DNA of 51,095 bases from Candidatus Ventrenecus stercoripullorum (GTDB lineage: Bacteria > Bacillota_I > Bacilli_A > RF39 > UBA660). The first letter of the stretch is position 1. The number at the start of each line of letters is the position of its first letter. Of this stretch, positions 37,868-46,439 are shown piece after piece. A program made the translations under genes and the position numbers. The DNA is taken from assembly GCA_018712835.1 (NCBI GenBank), contig DVGF01000025.1:1-51095 (forward strand), written 5' to 3'. The notes under the pieces were generated by a model, which worked only from the letters and a program-made list of their open reading frames with translations, made no database searches and was not told the DNA's origin.

Positions 37868-38499
37868 TTATATTTCAAGGAAAGATAGATTAAGGAGTAA
37901 AAGGCGAGCACCAGCTAATTACTTAATTGTGTGTGAAGGAAAGAAAACGAAAGCCTAATTATTTTAATGAATTAAAGAAAAAAATTAATGAAAAATTTGG
38001 AAACAAAGTGAATGTTTTAATGCCTAATATTGAAGTAAAAGGGACTAGAAGAAATACTGTAGATTTAGTAAAGTATACTCAAAAGTATGTTAATCATTCT
38101 AGTAAAGTATATGGACAAGTTTGGGTGGTGTTTGATAAGGATGATTATAGTGATGAACAATTTAATAAAGCAGTAGAAAATTGTGATTATAATGCTTGTT
38201 GGTCGAATCCAAATTTTGAATTATGGTTGTTATCTCATTTAAAGAAAGTTACTAAATATGTTTCTAAAGATAATATCTTGGATGAACTGAATAAGGAATT
38301 TCAAAGGAACGGGTTAGGCGAATACAATAAAAATGATGCAGACATTTTTAAGAAAATCACAAAGGATGGAAAAATACACTGTGTGATTAAAAATTATGAG
38401 TATATGGAAAATCTTAATGAAGATGGACAATTATCAGAAAGAAATCCAATGACAAAGGTTTATAAAATCGTGAGCGAATTAACAGAATATTTAGATTAG
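37857..38499 (+). pseudogene. RloB-like (AbiLii-type) gene, frameshifted
   Basis: The RloB N-terminus is readable from the ATG at 37857: RKDRLRSKRRAPANYLIVC then EGKKTK, but it ends at TAA 37956. One base is extra near 37945-37955 (AAGAAAACGAAAG); in the next frame the family pattern continues without a break as PNYFNELKKKIN, VWVVFDKDDYSD, ACWSNPNFELWLL and the C-terminal SERNPMTKVYKIV. Residues DKDD and NPNFELWL are the RloB signature. A 190-codon ORF (37927-38499) without a good ribosome site is all that stays open. It may be inactivated, or corrected by slippage or sequence error. Confidence 0.8.
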
Positions 38500-38546
38500 T
38501 TTTTATATTTTTTTCATTGAGGACTAGTGCTATGTTTTTTTTGAAT

Positions 38547-38577
38547 TCTTTCTCTTATGGAGAAAGAGTATTTTTTT
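38547..38577 (+). terminator. Terminator after the RloB-like gene
   Basis: TCTTTCTC, loop TTATG, GAGAAAGA, then seven T. Confidence 0.85.
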
Positions 38578-38648
38578 ACTTGAAAATTGATGGATATATC
38601 GTGTAAAATAGTATACGTAAAAATAGGGTAGGAAGTAGAGGTTCTATC

Positions 38649-40370
38649 ATGAAAAAAGAATATAAGCGAACTCTTAGTATTATTGTAGTTATTCTTTTAA
38701 TTGTTGTTAATTTTGCTTTCTTTTGGATTGGGTATCAAAGTTTTATGTATCCAAAGCTCAGTGAGTTTTCTATTACAAATGTAGAAAGTGTTGGTGAAGC
38801 ACTTGTTTTAAACGTAACAAGTTCTAATCATGCGACTAAGTATGAAGCAAAGGTGTTAAAAGATGATGAGGTTGTTTATCAAACGACAAGTGACTCTGAG
38901 GCTATTCCTTTAACTAATTTTACGGCAAATTATAATGAGACATTTACTATAGATGTTGTTGCGTACAATAAAAATGATGAGAAAATAAAGAGTACTAATC
39001 AGCTTTTATATACCTATCAAGATGCGACATTTTTAACTACTCAGGACCATTATGTTACAGAAAATCAAGATATGGTTTTGTATTTGGATGGTTATGACTT
39101 TCAAGAGAGTTATACTGTTGAATTGCTTTATAATCAGAATAAAATTTATGAGTGTGAAGTTAATGGAGCAGATATAGTTATTCCTCGTGATGTGGTAGAA
39201 GGTTATTCCGGACGTATTACAGCTCATCTTAAAAATAGTGAGAACCGAATTATTAGTACATTTAATTTTTATTTAAATACACCAGTGGTAGGAAAGCTAA
39301 CTTTGCTTAGTCCTAATGATGGATATCGTACGAGATGGAATGATGTTACTCTCGAATTTTTAGGAGGAGAGAACGCTAATCATTTTTATGCTAATTTGTA
39401 TGTAGGAGATACGCTTGTTAATCGTTTGGAAGTTCCTAAATATGAAAAGTCGGTGGTAATTCCTGCTAGTGCTTTTTCAGAAAATACGGATTATAGAATC
39501 GTGTTAGAAGCAGTGTATGAAGATTATGTGGAGATTGCTGAAACACTTAGTGTGAATGTTAGTATAGGCTCAAAGGAAACAACTAATCCAGTTTATGTAT
39601 CTCATAATCCGACATTTATTCGGGCTGGAACAAAGGTTGAGCTTAAATCTAGAACTAATCATGCGACTATTTATTATACAACTGATGGAAGTGACCCGAC
39701 TACTTCTAGTGCTGTTTATAAAGAACCATTTGTGATACAAGAGAATATGACGATTAAAACGTTTGCAGTCTCTGATAATCGGTATGACTCAGTGATTAAT
39801 ACTTATAATTTTCAAGTACGAGATAAAAATTTAGTAATTTATTTGAGTCCAAGTAACCAGAATGGAAATTATGGAGTAGAGAGTACTGGGTTTACAACTG
39901 AGATGGAAATTATGAACCAGATTGCTGATGTTGTGGAAAGTACTTTAAAAAATAATGGGGTTATTGTGTATCGTAATTATCCTAGTGGGGATATTAATGC
40001 TTGGGTGGCTGCAAGTAACTATGTTCGAGCAGATTTTCATTTGGCAATTCATTCGAATGCTTCTGCTAGTCACGAAGCACGGGGAATTGAAATTTATGTT
40101 GATGATGCACAGTCTAATGCCCTTTCTATCGCGACAAATATTTATAATAATTTGTGGAGTATTTATCCGGGAAATAATGTTTCTACCTATAATCGTGGGG
40201 TAAAATATGCGAATGGGTCACTTGGAGAGGTTAATGATGATTTCTTGCCAACCGGTGCTTTAATTGAAGTTGCTTATCATGATCAGTATGACGATGCGTT
40301 GTGGATTATGCAAAATATTAATACTATTGGAGAAAATATTGCTAATTCCATACTTTCCTATTATAATTAA
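38649..40370 (+). CDS. Membrane-anchored N-acetylmuramoyl-L-alanine amidase-like protein
   Basis: 573 residues. An N-terminal anchor (about 9-30) is followed by several beta-sandwich repeats (about 35-310), then a chitobiase-type fragment ATIYYTTDGSDPTTSSAVY near 340. The C-terminal 175 residues have the Amidase_3 fold: YLSPSNQNGNYGVESTGFTT, EMEIMNQIAD, HLAIHSNASAS, ALIEVAYHDQ. Normal Amidase_3 enzymes begin DPGHGG with the first zinc-binding His; here that stretch is SPSNQ. The same variant is common in Clostridia-type surface proteins. Function in wall binding or cutting is inferred; activity is uncertain. The next gene is a glycosyltransferase. Confidence 0.8.
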   Translation: MKKEYKRTLSIIVVILLIVVNFAFFWIGYQSFMYPKLSEFSITNVESVGEALVLNVTSSNHATKYEAKVLKDDEVVYQTTSDSEAIPLTNFTANYNETFTIDVVAYNKNDEKIKSTNQLLYTYQDATFLTTQDHYVTENQDMVLYLDGYDFQESYTVELLYNQNKIYECEVNGADIVIPRDVVEGYSGRITAHLKNSENRIISTFNFYLNTPVVGKLTLLSPNDGYRTRWNDVTLEFLGGENANHFYANLYVGDTLVNRLEVPKYEKSVVIPASAFSENTDYRIVLEAVYEDYVEIAETLSVNVSIGSKETTNPVYVSHNPTFIRAGTKVELKSRTNHATIYYTTDGSDPTTSSAVYKEPFVIQENMTIKTFAVSDNRYDSVINTYNFQVRDKNLVIYLSPSNQNGNYGVESTGFTTEMEIMNQIADVVESTLKNNGVIVYRNYPSGDINAWVAASNYVRADFHLAIHSNASASHEARGIEIYVDDAQSNALSIATNIYNNLWSIYPGNNVSTYNRGVKYANGSLGEVNDDFLPTGALIEVAYHDQYDDALWIMQNINTIGENIANSILSYYN

Positions 40371-40390
40371 GGTATAGAAAGAGAGTTGTT

Positions 40391-41392
40391 ATGAAATATA
40401 TTACATTTGCTGTACCATGCTATAACTCAGAAAGTTATATGGAACATTGTATCGAATCTTTGTTAGTTGGAGGGCGTGATGTTGAAATTATCGTAGTAGA
40501 TGATGGAAGCACGGATAATACTGCTAAAATAGCAGATAAGTATGAAAAGAAATATCCCGATATTGTTCGAGCTGTTCATAAGGAAAATGGTGGTCATGGG
40601 TCTGGCGTGAATAAAGGGCTTGAACTTGCTACTGGTCTTTATTATAAAGTTGTTGACTCTGATGACTGGGTAGATGAAGAGTCTTTGAAAAAAGTGCTTG
40701 ATACCATAAAAAAATTAAAGAAAGATAATACTTTAGTGGATATGATGGTTGTCAATTATGTTTATGAAAGACATAATGAACAAAAAGAAATTAAATACGT
40801 GAATACTTTGCCAGAAGGTAAGGTCTTTGGTTGGGACGAAGTAGGTAAGTTTCGAAAAGATGCTTATTTGCTTATGCATTCCGTTATTTATAATACTGAG
40901 TTTTTAAGAAAAACAGGTCTTAAGTTACCAGAGAAGACTTTTTATGTTGATAATATTTTTGTGTATTATCCACTTCCTTATATTAAAACTATGTATTATT
41001 TAAATATTCCTTTTTATCGTTATTTTATTGGAAGAGATGACCAATCTGTCAATGAGAAAACGATGATAAAAAGAATTGACCAACAATTATATGTAAACAA
41101 ATTGATGATTGATTTTTATAATCCTTATGATTATTGGGAAACAAATAAAAATTTAGCAAAGTATTTAATTCATTATATTGATATTATTATGAGTGTTTCT
41201 TCGATATTACTACAAATTTCTAATACGGAAGAACATCAACAAAAAAGAAAAGAATTGTGGGAATATTTGAAAAAGAAGAACCCAAAATTATATAAAACTT
41301 GTAAGTTAAGTGTGTCTGGGGCGACATGCTTACCAAGATTTTTAGCAATTCCAGGGTATAAAGTTGCCCAAAAGATTTATAAATTTAATTAA
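40391..41392 (+). CDS. Family 2 glycosyltransferase
   Basis: 333 residues, start ATG. The GT-A fold is clear: FAVPCYNSESYMEHCIESLL, IIVVDDGSTDNT, ENGGHGSGVNKGLELA, and the metal-binding Asp pair in YKVVDSDDWVDEE. The C-terminal part is helical, basic at the end, and without a clear membrane helix. GT2 enzymes add sugars to lipid carriers, teichoic acids or surface polysaccharide; the acceptor cannot be told. It lies 20 bases after the amidase-like gene, so they may be one unit. Confidence 0.9.
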   Translation: MKYITFAVPCYNSESYMEHCIESLLVGGRDVEIIVVDDGSTDNTAKIADKYEKKYPDIVRAVHKENGGHGSGVNKGLELATGLYYKVVDSDDWVDEESLKKVLDTIKKLKKDNTLVDMMVVNYVYERHNEQKEIKYVNTLPEGKVFGWDEVGKFRKDAYLLMHSVIYNTEFLRKTGLKLPEKTFYVDNIFVYYPLPYIKTMYYLNIPFYRYFIGRDDQSVNEKTMIKRIDQQLYVNKLMIDFYNPYDYWETNKNLAKYLIHYIDIIMSVSSILLQISNTEEHQQKRKELWEYLKKKNPKLYKTCKLSVSGATCLPRFLAIPGYKVAQKIYKFN

Positions 41393-41416
41393 GTATCTTT
41401 GAAGGGATGAAAAAAC

Positions 41417-41878
41417 ATGGAAGAAAGTATCATTTATTTACCTACACAATGTGAAGATCGTATTCAGATTTGTAGAGTAGTATATGATGCTTTTTTTCTT
41501 GATGAAAAAGTACAGGAATGGAAGAGGGCTTTTCTTTGTCAACCAATCGATTACCATTTTATTCTTTCTAGTTTTGAGAGATTTTCTTATACAGTGTGTT
41601 TGGGAGAATATTTAGAGAAAAGTTATTATCTTTTTAATCATTTTTGTTTTTTTAGAAATTATGTTTGTTATCATGAATTATCTTTGGAATATCAACAAAT
41701 GTATCTTCGTTTTTTAAAAGAGTTTCTAACTTTGTTTTCTTTTGACTATCTTGGTATTGTTACTTGTAACGATTATGAAAGTCGTTTTCCAAAATGTTTG
41801 ATAAGACAAGCGTTTGAAGTACAAAAAATGATTGCTTCTTCTAATCAATTTGTTTTGGCAATGCGGGAACGTTTTTAA
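41417..41878 (+). CDS. Unknown small protein
   Basis: 153 residues, start ATG after GAAGGGATG. It is rich in Phe, Tyr and Cys, helical, and has no obvious signal peptide or membrane segment (FNHFCFFRNYVCYHELSLEY). I do not recognise a family. It is 24 bases downstream of the glycosyltransferase and is likely in the same transcript. Confidence 0.6.
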   Translation: MEESIIYLPTQCEDRIQICRVVYDAFFLDEKVQEWKRAFLCQPIDYHFILSSFERFSYTVCLGEYLEKSYYLFNHFCFFRNYVCYHELSLEYQQMYLRFLKEFLTLFSFDYLGIVTCNDYESRFPKCLIRQAFEVQKMIASSNQFVLAMRERF

Positions 41879-41931
41879 AAATTCTATCTATTTTATCTAA
41901 GGAATGGTATAATGGTCTTAGGGTGAGGCGT

Positions 41932-42672
41932 GTGAAGAAAAGAAATATTGGGAAGCGGATTTGTATAGGGATTGGAATTGTCCTTGTTTTGCTGGCAGTT
42001 CTTTATATTTTGTTTGTTAACTTTATACAAAAGAAGGCTGAGTTGTTAGAACAAGAGTTTTCTCATATTGAAGAAATATCTCAAAGAGGGACCATTGATT
42101 ATGACAGCGTCTATTATTATACTAACCGTACTGTTTTAGATGGAACTTTTGGAGAGATTGAAAGAGCTACTAAAAATTATATTCGTGATGTCTATCAAGA
42201 GGTAGAAGGGCTAGATGCGATTATAAATAGTTCTGATTTTCAGAATTTGCTCACGGTTCCGGTAATTTTGGAAGATGGACCTCTTTTTGTAGAAAGTCAG
42301 GCTTATGTAGAACAAACAAGGAAAGATTTGGAAAAGAAGAAAGATGCAATGATCGCTTTATTAGAGGAAGATAAAATCATGGAATATTATTCTGATGTGC
42401 ACGGTATTTTTTCTGATTTAATTCGTGAGGAGTTAAAAGCATCTGTTCTTTCAGACTTTCAATCTACAAAGGAAGAGATTGAAAATATGATGGCTATGTT
42501 AGATGATTATTTGGTATTAATTTCTAATACGATGTCCTTTTTGACAGAGAATAAAGATAGTTGGGAGTTGGAAGGAGAATATATTTCTTTTGCTACTGAT
42601 GAGCTTTATAATACTTATGAAGCGTTTATTACTAGGATTAATGATTTGTCGTATCAATTAAATTCTATTTAG
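41932..42672 (+). CDS. Unknown membrane-anchored coiled-coil protein
   Basis: 246 residues, start GTG after GGGTGAGG; an in-frame GTG at 41923 is part of that site. A basic N-terminus and one hydrophobic segment (about 10-29) are followed by an extracytoplasmic, helix-rich region with heptad-like spacing. The three genes from here to 43917 are closely packed and all encode membrane proteins, before ftsK. I do not recognise the family. A cell-envelope role is plausible. Confidence 0.65.
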   Translation: MKKRNIGKRICIGIGIVLVLLAVLYILFVNFIQKKAELLEQEFSHIEEISQRGTIDYDSVYYYTNRTVLDGTFGEIERATKNYIRDVYQEVEGLDAIINSSDFQNLLTVPVILEDGPLFVESQAYVEQTRKDLEKKKDAMIALLEEDKIMEYYSDVHGIFSDLIREELKASVLSDFQSTKEEIENMMAMLDDYLVLISNTMSFLTENKDSWELEGEYISFATDELYNTYEAFITRINDLSYQLNSI

Positions 42673-42689
42673 TTAGAAAAGAGGAATTT

Positions 42690-43658
42690 ATGAAATTTTT
42701 TAAGAAGATTGTTTCTGTTTTGATGGTTTTTCTTTTCGTTATTACTAGTGTTTTTCTTACCATTTCTCTTGTTATGAAATGGAATTTACAAGAGGAAAAG
42801 CTTAGTGCGACTCTTAAGGAGGCAGATATTAGTTTTTTGCTTCATTCTTTTGGAGAAGAAGGACAAAGGCTTATCGAAGATACTAGAGGTATGCTTGAGA
42901 CGATAGGAATTCCAAGTGATACGACTTTAGATGTTTTAAATAGTGATGCGACAAAGGATTTTCTTAGTAAATATCTTATTGAAATTTTAAATTATTTTCT
43001 TTATCAAACGCCTGTGCCAGAGGTTACAGCAGAGGATATCAGGGATCTTGTTATCGAGAATTATGAAGTAGTAGAACAATCCTTAGAAGCAAAAGGACTA
43101 ACATTTACTGAAGCTCAGAAGGAATTTATTGAAAATAATTTGGAAAAGTATTCAAAAGTAATTATGGATTTTTTTCCAACTATGAATTTGTTAACGCAGA
43201 AGATTTTAGAGAATGTTACTTTTTATCAAGGATTTAGTTTACAGGATATGATGGGATTTTTAGGATGGCTTACTTCTTGGAAAACTATCTTTATTCTAGG
43301 AATTTGTGATTTGGTGTTCCTTGTTGTTTTATTCTTGTGTAATTTACAGCAAAGAAAGTTTTGGAATTTCTTACAAAAAGCAATGTACGGGTATGTTTTT
43401 CTTTTTATTGCAATAGAGATTTTGCTTAGTACAGTAGTGAAAGAATATATTATGAAAGAAGTTTTAAGTGCTCAGGAATTTACTAATTATATGGTAAATG
43501 CTCTTTGTAAAGATTTATGGATTTTTATTTTTATAGGAATTGTTGTTTTATTCTTTTGTGGACATTTTAAGAAAGGAAGGAAGAAATATGCGTCAATACT
43601 TGATGAATTATACCCAAGAAGTGGAGAAGAAATTAAAAAAGAAAGTAGAAAAAAATGA
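42690..43658 (+). CDS. Unknown polytopic membrane protein
   Basis: 322 residues, start ATG after AAGAGG. The first hydrophobic segment is at about 5-27; an outside domain of about 170 residues (acidic, helical) follows; three more segments lie at about 200-220, 230-250 and 275-295. The C-terminus is basic and Lys-rich. The following gene starts inside its 3' end (71 bases overlap). No family recognised. Confidence 0.65.
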   Translation: MKFFKKIVSVLMVFLFVITSVFLTISLVMKWNLQEEKLSATLKEADISFLLHSFGEEGQRLIEDTRGMLETIGIPSDTTLDVLNSDATKDFLSKYLIEILNYFLYQTPVPEVTAEDIRDLVIENYEVVEQSLEAKGLTFTEAQKEFIENNLEKYSKVIMDFFPTMNLLTQKILENVTFYQGFSLQDMMGFLGWLTSWKTIFILGICDLVFLVVLFLCNLQQRKFWNFLQKAMYGYVFLFIAIEILLSTVVKEYIMKEVLSAQEFTNYMVNALCKDLWIFIFIGIVVLFFCGHFKKGRKKYASILDELYPRSGEEIKKESRKK

Positions 43659-43917
43659 TTTGGGAGAATTAGAAGTTAAAATTGCTTTTTTTCAACATGA
43701 GAGACTTATTCATTTGTTAGTTACTTTAGCTTTTGCTATTTTTGCTTTGGTATTTTTAGCACTTGGTATGGTTTCTTATGTCTTTTTAATTATTTTTGCG
43801 ATTTTAATTATTTTTTTACTCTTCTATATTGTTCATTATTTCTTTTTAGAAAATCATGTGCAATATTTATATAAGTTATATGATGAGATGAATGAAAAAG
43901 TAAATAAAAATTCTTAA
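43588..43917 (+). CDS. Unknown small two-segment membrane protein
   Basis: 109 residues from the ATG at 43588, preferred to an earlier ATG at 43540 because AGGAAGGAAG sits before it. An amphipathic basic N-terminus (TQEVEKKLKKKVEKN) precedes two hydrophobic segments (about 38-60 and 63-83) and an acidic tail. It overlaps the preceding gene in another frame, which suggests translational coupling. No family recognised. Confidence 0.6.
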   Translation: MRQYLMNYTQEVEKKLKKKVEKNDLGELEVKIAFFQHERLIHLLVTLAFAIFALVFLALGMVSYVFLIIFAILIIFLLFYIVHYFFLENHVQYLYKLYDEMNEKVNKNS

Positions 43918-44019
43918 AAGAGTGGATGAATGGAGTAGTTTTACTTTTTTGTTTGGAAAAAGATAGTCTGTGAGCTTTCTTCTTGGTTATCAATTTCTGT
44001 CAAATAACGCAAAGATGTT

Positions 44020-44048
44020 TTGCATTATTTTCGTTTCTTTTATATAAT
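44020..44048 (+). promoter_or_regulatory. ftsK promoter
   Basis: TTGCAT (44020-44025), 17-base spacer, TATAAT (44043-44048). It fixes the start codon: the ATG at 44053 would fall before the transcription start, the one at 44065 after it. Confidence 0.75.
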
Positions 44049-44064
44049 TATTATGGTGAAGGAT

Positions 44065-46299
44065 ATGGCAAAGAAAAAGAAAACATCAAGTGAAAATAGT
44101 AAAAGTACTGGTTATAGTGTTGAGTTAACTGGTCTTGTCTTAATTTTAATAGGGCTTATAGGCTTTGGTTTTGGGCCAGTTGGGGCTTTGATTAAGAAAT
44201 TTGCAATGTTTTTAATGGGAGAATGGTGGCCATTTATACTAATTTTTGTACTTATTTGTGGTTTTTATATGTTAATTAAAAGAAAACTTCCAAATTTCTT
44301 TAGTGCAAGGTATATTGGTTTTTATTTATTAGTGATTGTTATTTTGACAATTAGTCATTTGACTTTTGCAACGATGGTGGAGAAGCCTTCTGATATTTTT
44401 CAAGCAACTTTAGATAATTATATGAGTCGTGTTGCAAGTATTGGGGCAAATAATGCTCTTGCAAGTTCTGGTCAACAATCGATTGTGATTGGTGGTGGGA
44501 TTATTGGAGCGGTGACGTCTTTTGCTTTTGACTCTTTGTTTGGTATTAACGGAACATATATTGTGCTTGCTTTTGTAGGGTTGTTTGGTATTGTCTTGCT
44601 CTTTAATGTTAATTTGTCGAATCTACTTAATAATATGATTGGTAAGTTTAAATCTTTCAAGAAGAAGAGCGAGGAAGATCATGAGGAAGATGAAGTAGAA
44701 AAACGTGAGAAAGAACTTGATAGGCGGTTACATCAAGCTGATGAGGAAGAGGAATTACCAAAATCGATTATTGTGAATAGTGTGGAGGAATTGAAACATC
44801 ATGAGCCTTTAAAAGAGGAAGTTATGCCTACGGTTGTTGTTTCTAAAAATCCAAATTATCATTTGCCTCCGATGTCGTTACTTGATAATCCAGAGAAGTC
44901 TAAAAAAGTGAATTCTAATCAGTTTTTGATTAATAATAAACAGAATTTGGAGAGAGTTTTAAATGATTTTCAAATTGCTGGGAAAGTCGTAGATATTCAT
45001 ATGGGACCAAGTGTTACTCAGTTTGAGGTGGTTGTGCCTAGTGGAACAAAGGTCAGTCGTATTAGTTCTATTAATCGTGAGATTGCACTTGCCCTAGCGG
45101 CGAAGGATGTCCGTATTGAGGCACCTATTCCTGGTAAAAGTACGATAGGAATTGAAATTCCTAATCAAGCTATTTCGTCTGTACGAATTAAAGAAATTTT
45201 AGCATCTAAAACAATGTTAGAAGCGAAAGGTGGCCTACAAGTTGCTTTAGGAAAAGATATTATGGGTAATCCAAGATGTACGGATTTAACCAAAATGCCT
45301 CACTTATTAGTAGCTGGTTCTACTGGTTCTGGTAAATCTGTGTGTATTAATAGTATGATTGCTTCTCTTTTGATGCGTTATACACCAGATGAAGTGAAGC
45401 TTGTGTTAGTAGACCCTAAGCAAGTAGAACTTTCTAATTATAATGGAGTGCCACATTTACTTTGTCCAGTCGTAACAGACCCAAAGAAAGCAAGTTTGGT
45501 TCTTCAAAAAGTCGTTTCGGAAATGGATAGACGTTATCACGTGTTTGCCGAGAAGGGGGCTAAAAAGATTGATGATTATAATCGAATGATTGAAAAAGAA
45601 AATCAAAGTCATCCGGATAGTCCGACTCCGAAGATGCATTATATTGTGGTAATTGTCGATGAAATGGCAGATTTGATGATTGTTGCAAAGAAAGAAGTAG
45701 AAGACTCTATTATGAGAATTACTCAACTTGCAAGAGCTGCAGGAATTCATTTAATTGTAGCTACTCAAAGACCTAGTACAGATGTTATTACTGGTGTTGT
45801 TAAAACCAATATTCCATCTCGTATTGCTTTTAGTGTTGCAAGTAACGTAGACTCTAGAACTATCTTGGACTGTGTTGGAGCAGAGAAGTTACTTGGAAAA
45901 GGAGATATGTTATTCCTTCCAATGGGTGAGAATACTCCTATTCGTATTCAAGGATGTTTTATTTCTGATGATGAAATTAGAAGATTAATTGATTATGTTT
46001 GTAAAGAACAGCAGGCTAGTTATGATGAGTCTTTAACAACTACTTTAAGTTCTAGTTCTTCTAGCAGTGGTTCTCCGGGAGATGTAGAAGAATATGATGA
46101 TCCGATGTACAATGAGATTGTAGACTTTGCAATTCAAACTGGTAAGATTAGTGCTTCTTTAATTCAAAGAAGATTTCGATTTGGATATAACAGGGCAGCT
46201 AGAGTTATTGACTTATTAGAGGAAAGAGGAATTATAGGACCTCAAAATGGTTCGAAGCCTCGTGAAGTGTTAGTAAAAGTAAAAGAGCAAGAAGAGTAA
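44065..46299 (+). CDS. ftsK: DNA translocase FtsK/SpoIIIE
   Basis: 744 residues from the ATG at 44065, with GGTGA five bases before. Four to five N-terminal membrane segments (about 20-190) anchor it at the division septum. A charged linker follows. The motor has GSTGSGKSVCINS near 417 (Walker A), VVIVDEMADLMIV (Walker B), ATQRPSTDVITG and the conserved SRIAFSVASNVDSR. The C-terminal gamma winged helix (DFAIQTGKISASLIQRRF, then RFGYNRAARVID) reads KOPS-like sequences. It pumps chromosomal DNA through the closing septum. The length is typical of SpoIIIE rather than E. coli FtsK. Confidence 0.95.
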   Translation: MAKKKKTSSENSKSTGYSVELTGLVLILIGLIGFGFGPVGALIKKFAMFLMGEWWPFILIFVLICGFYMLIKRKLPNFFSARYIGFYLLVIVILTISHLTFATMVEKPSDIFQATLDNYMSRVASIGANNALASSGQQSIVIGGGIIGAVTSFAFDSLFGINGTYIVLAFVGLFGIVLLFNVNLSNLLNNMIGKFKSFKKKSEEDHEEDEVEKREKELDRRLHQADEEEELPKSIIVNSVEELKHHEPLKEEVMPTVVVSKNPNYHLPPMSLLDNPEKSKKVNSNQFLINNKQNLERVLNDFQIAGKVVDIHMGPSVTQFEVVVPSGTKVSRISSINREIALALAAKDVRIEAPIPGKSTIGIEIPNQAISSVRIKEILASKTMLEAKGGLQVALGKDIMGNPRCTDLTKMPHLLVAGSTGSGKSVCINSMIASLLMRYTPDEVKLVLVDPKQVELSNYNGVPHLLCPVVTDPKKASLVLQKVVSEMDRRYHVFAEKGAKKIDDYNRMIEKENQSHPDSPTPKMHYIVVIVDEMADLMIVAKKEVEDSIMRITQLARAAGIHLIVATQRPSTDVITGVVKTNIPSRIAFSVASNVDSRTILDCVGAEKLLGKGDMLFLPMGENTPIRIQGCFISDDEIRRLIDYVCKEQQASYDESLTTTLSSSSSSSGSPGDVEEYDDPMYNEIVDFAIQTGKISASLIQRRFRFGYNRAARVIDLLEERGIIGPQNGSKPREVLVKVKEQEE

Positions 46300-46313
46300 A
46301 TTCTTCTTGTTTT
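46288..46313 (+). terminator. ftsK terminator
   Basis: CAAGAAG, loop with the stop codon, CTTCTTG, then T. Confidence 0.75.
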
Positions 46314-46381
46314 AGTTTATTTAGTAAAATTGACAAACTATTTTAAATTCTCCTTTTCTTTTGCTTTTTCAAGTATAAATC

Positions 46382-46410
46382 TTTACTTTTTCTTAATTCT
46401 TATTTATAAT
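46382..46410 (+). promoter_or_regulatory. lon promoter
   Basis: TTTACT (46382-46387), 17-base spacer, TATAAT (46405-46410). No CIRCE element is near. Confidence 0.65.
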
Positions 46411-46439
46411 AAACGGTAATGTTTACGGGAGTGAAGTGT

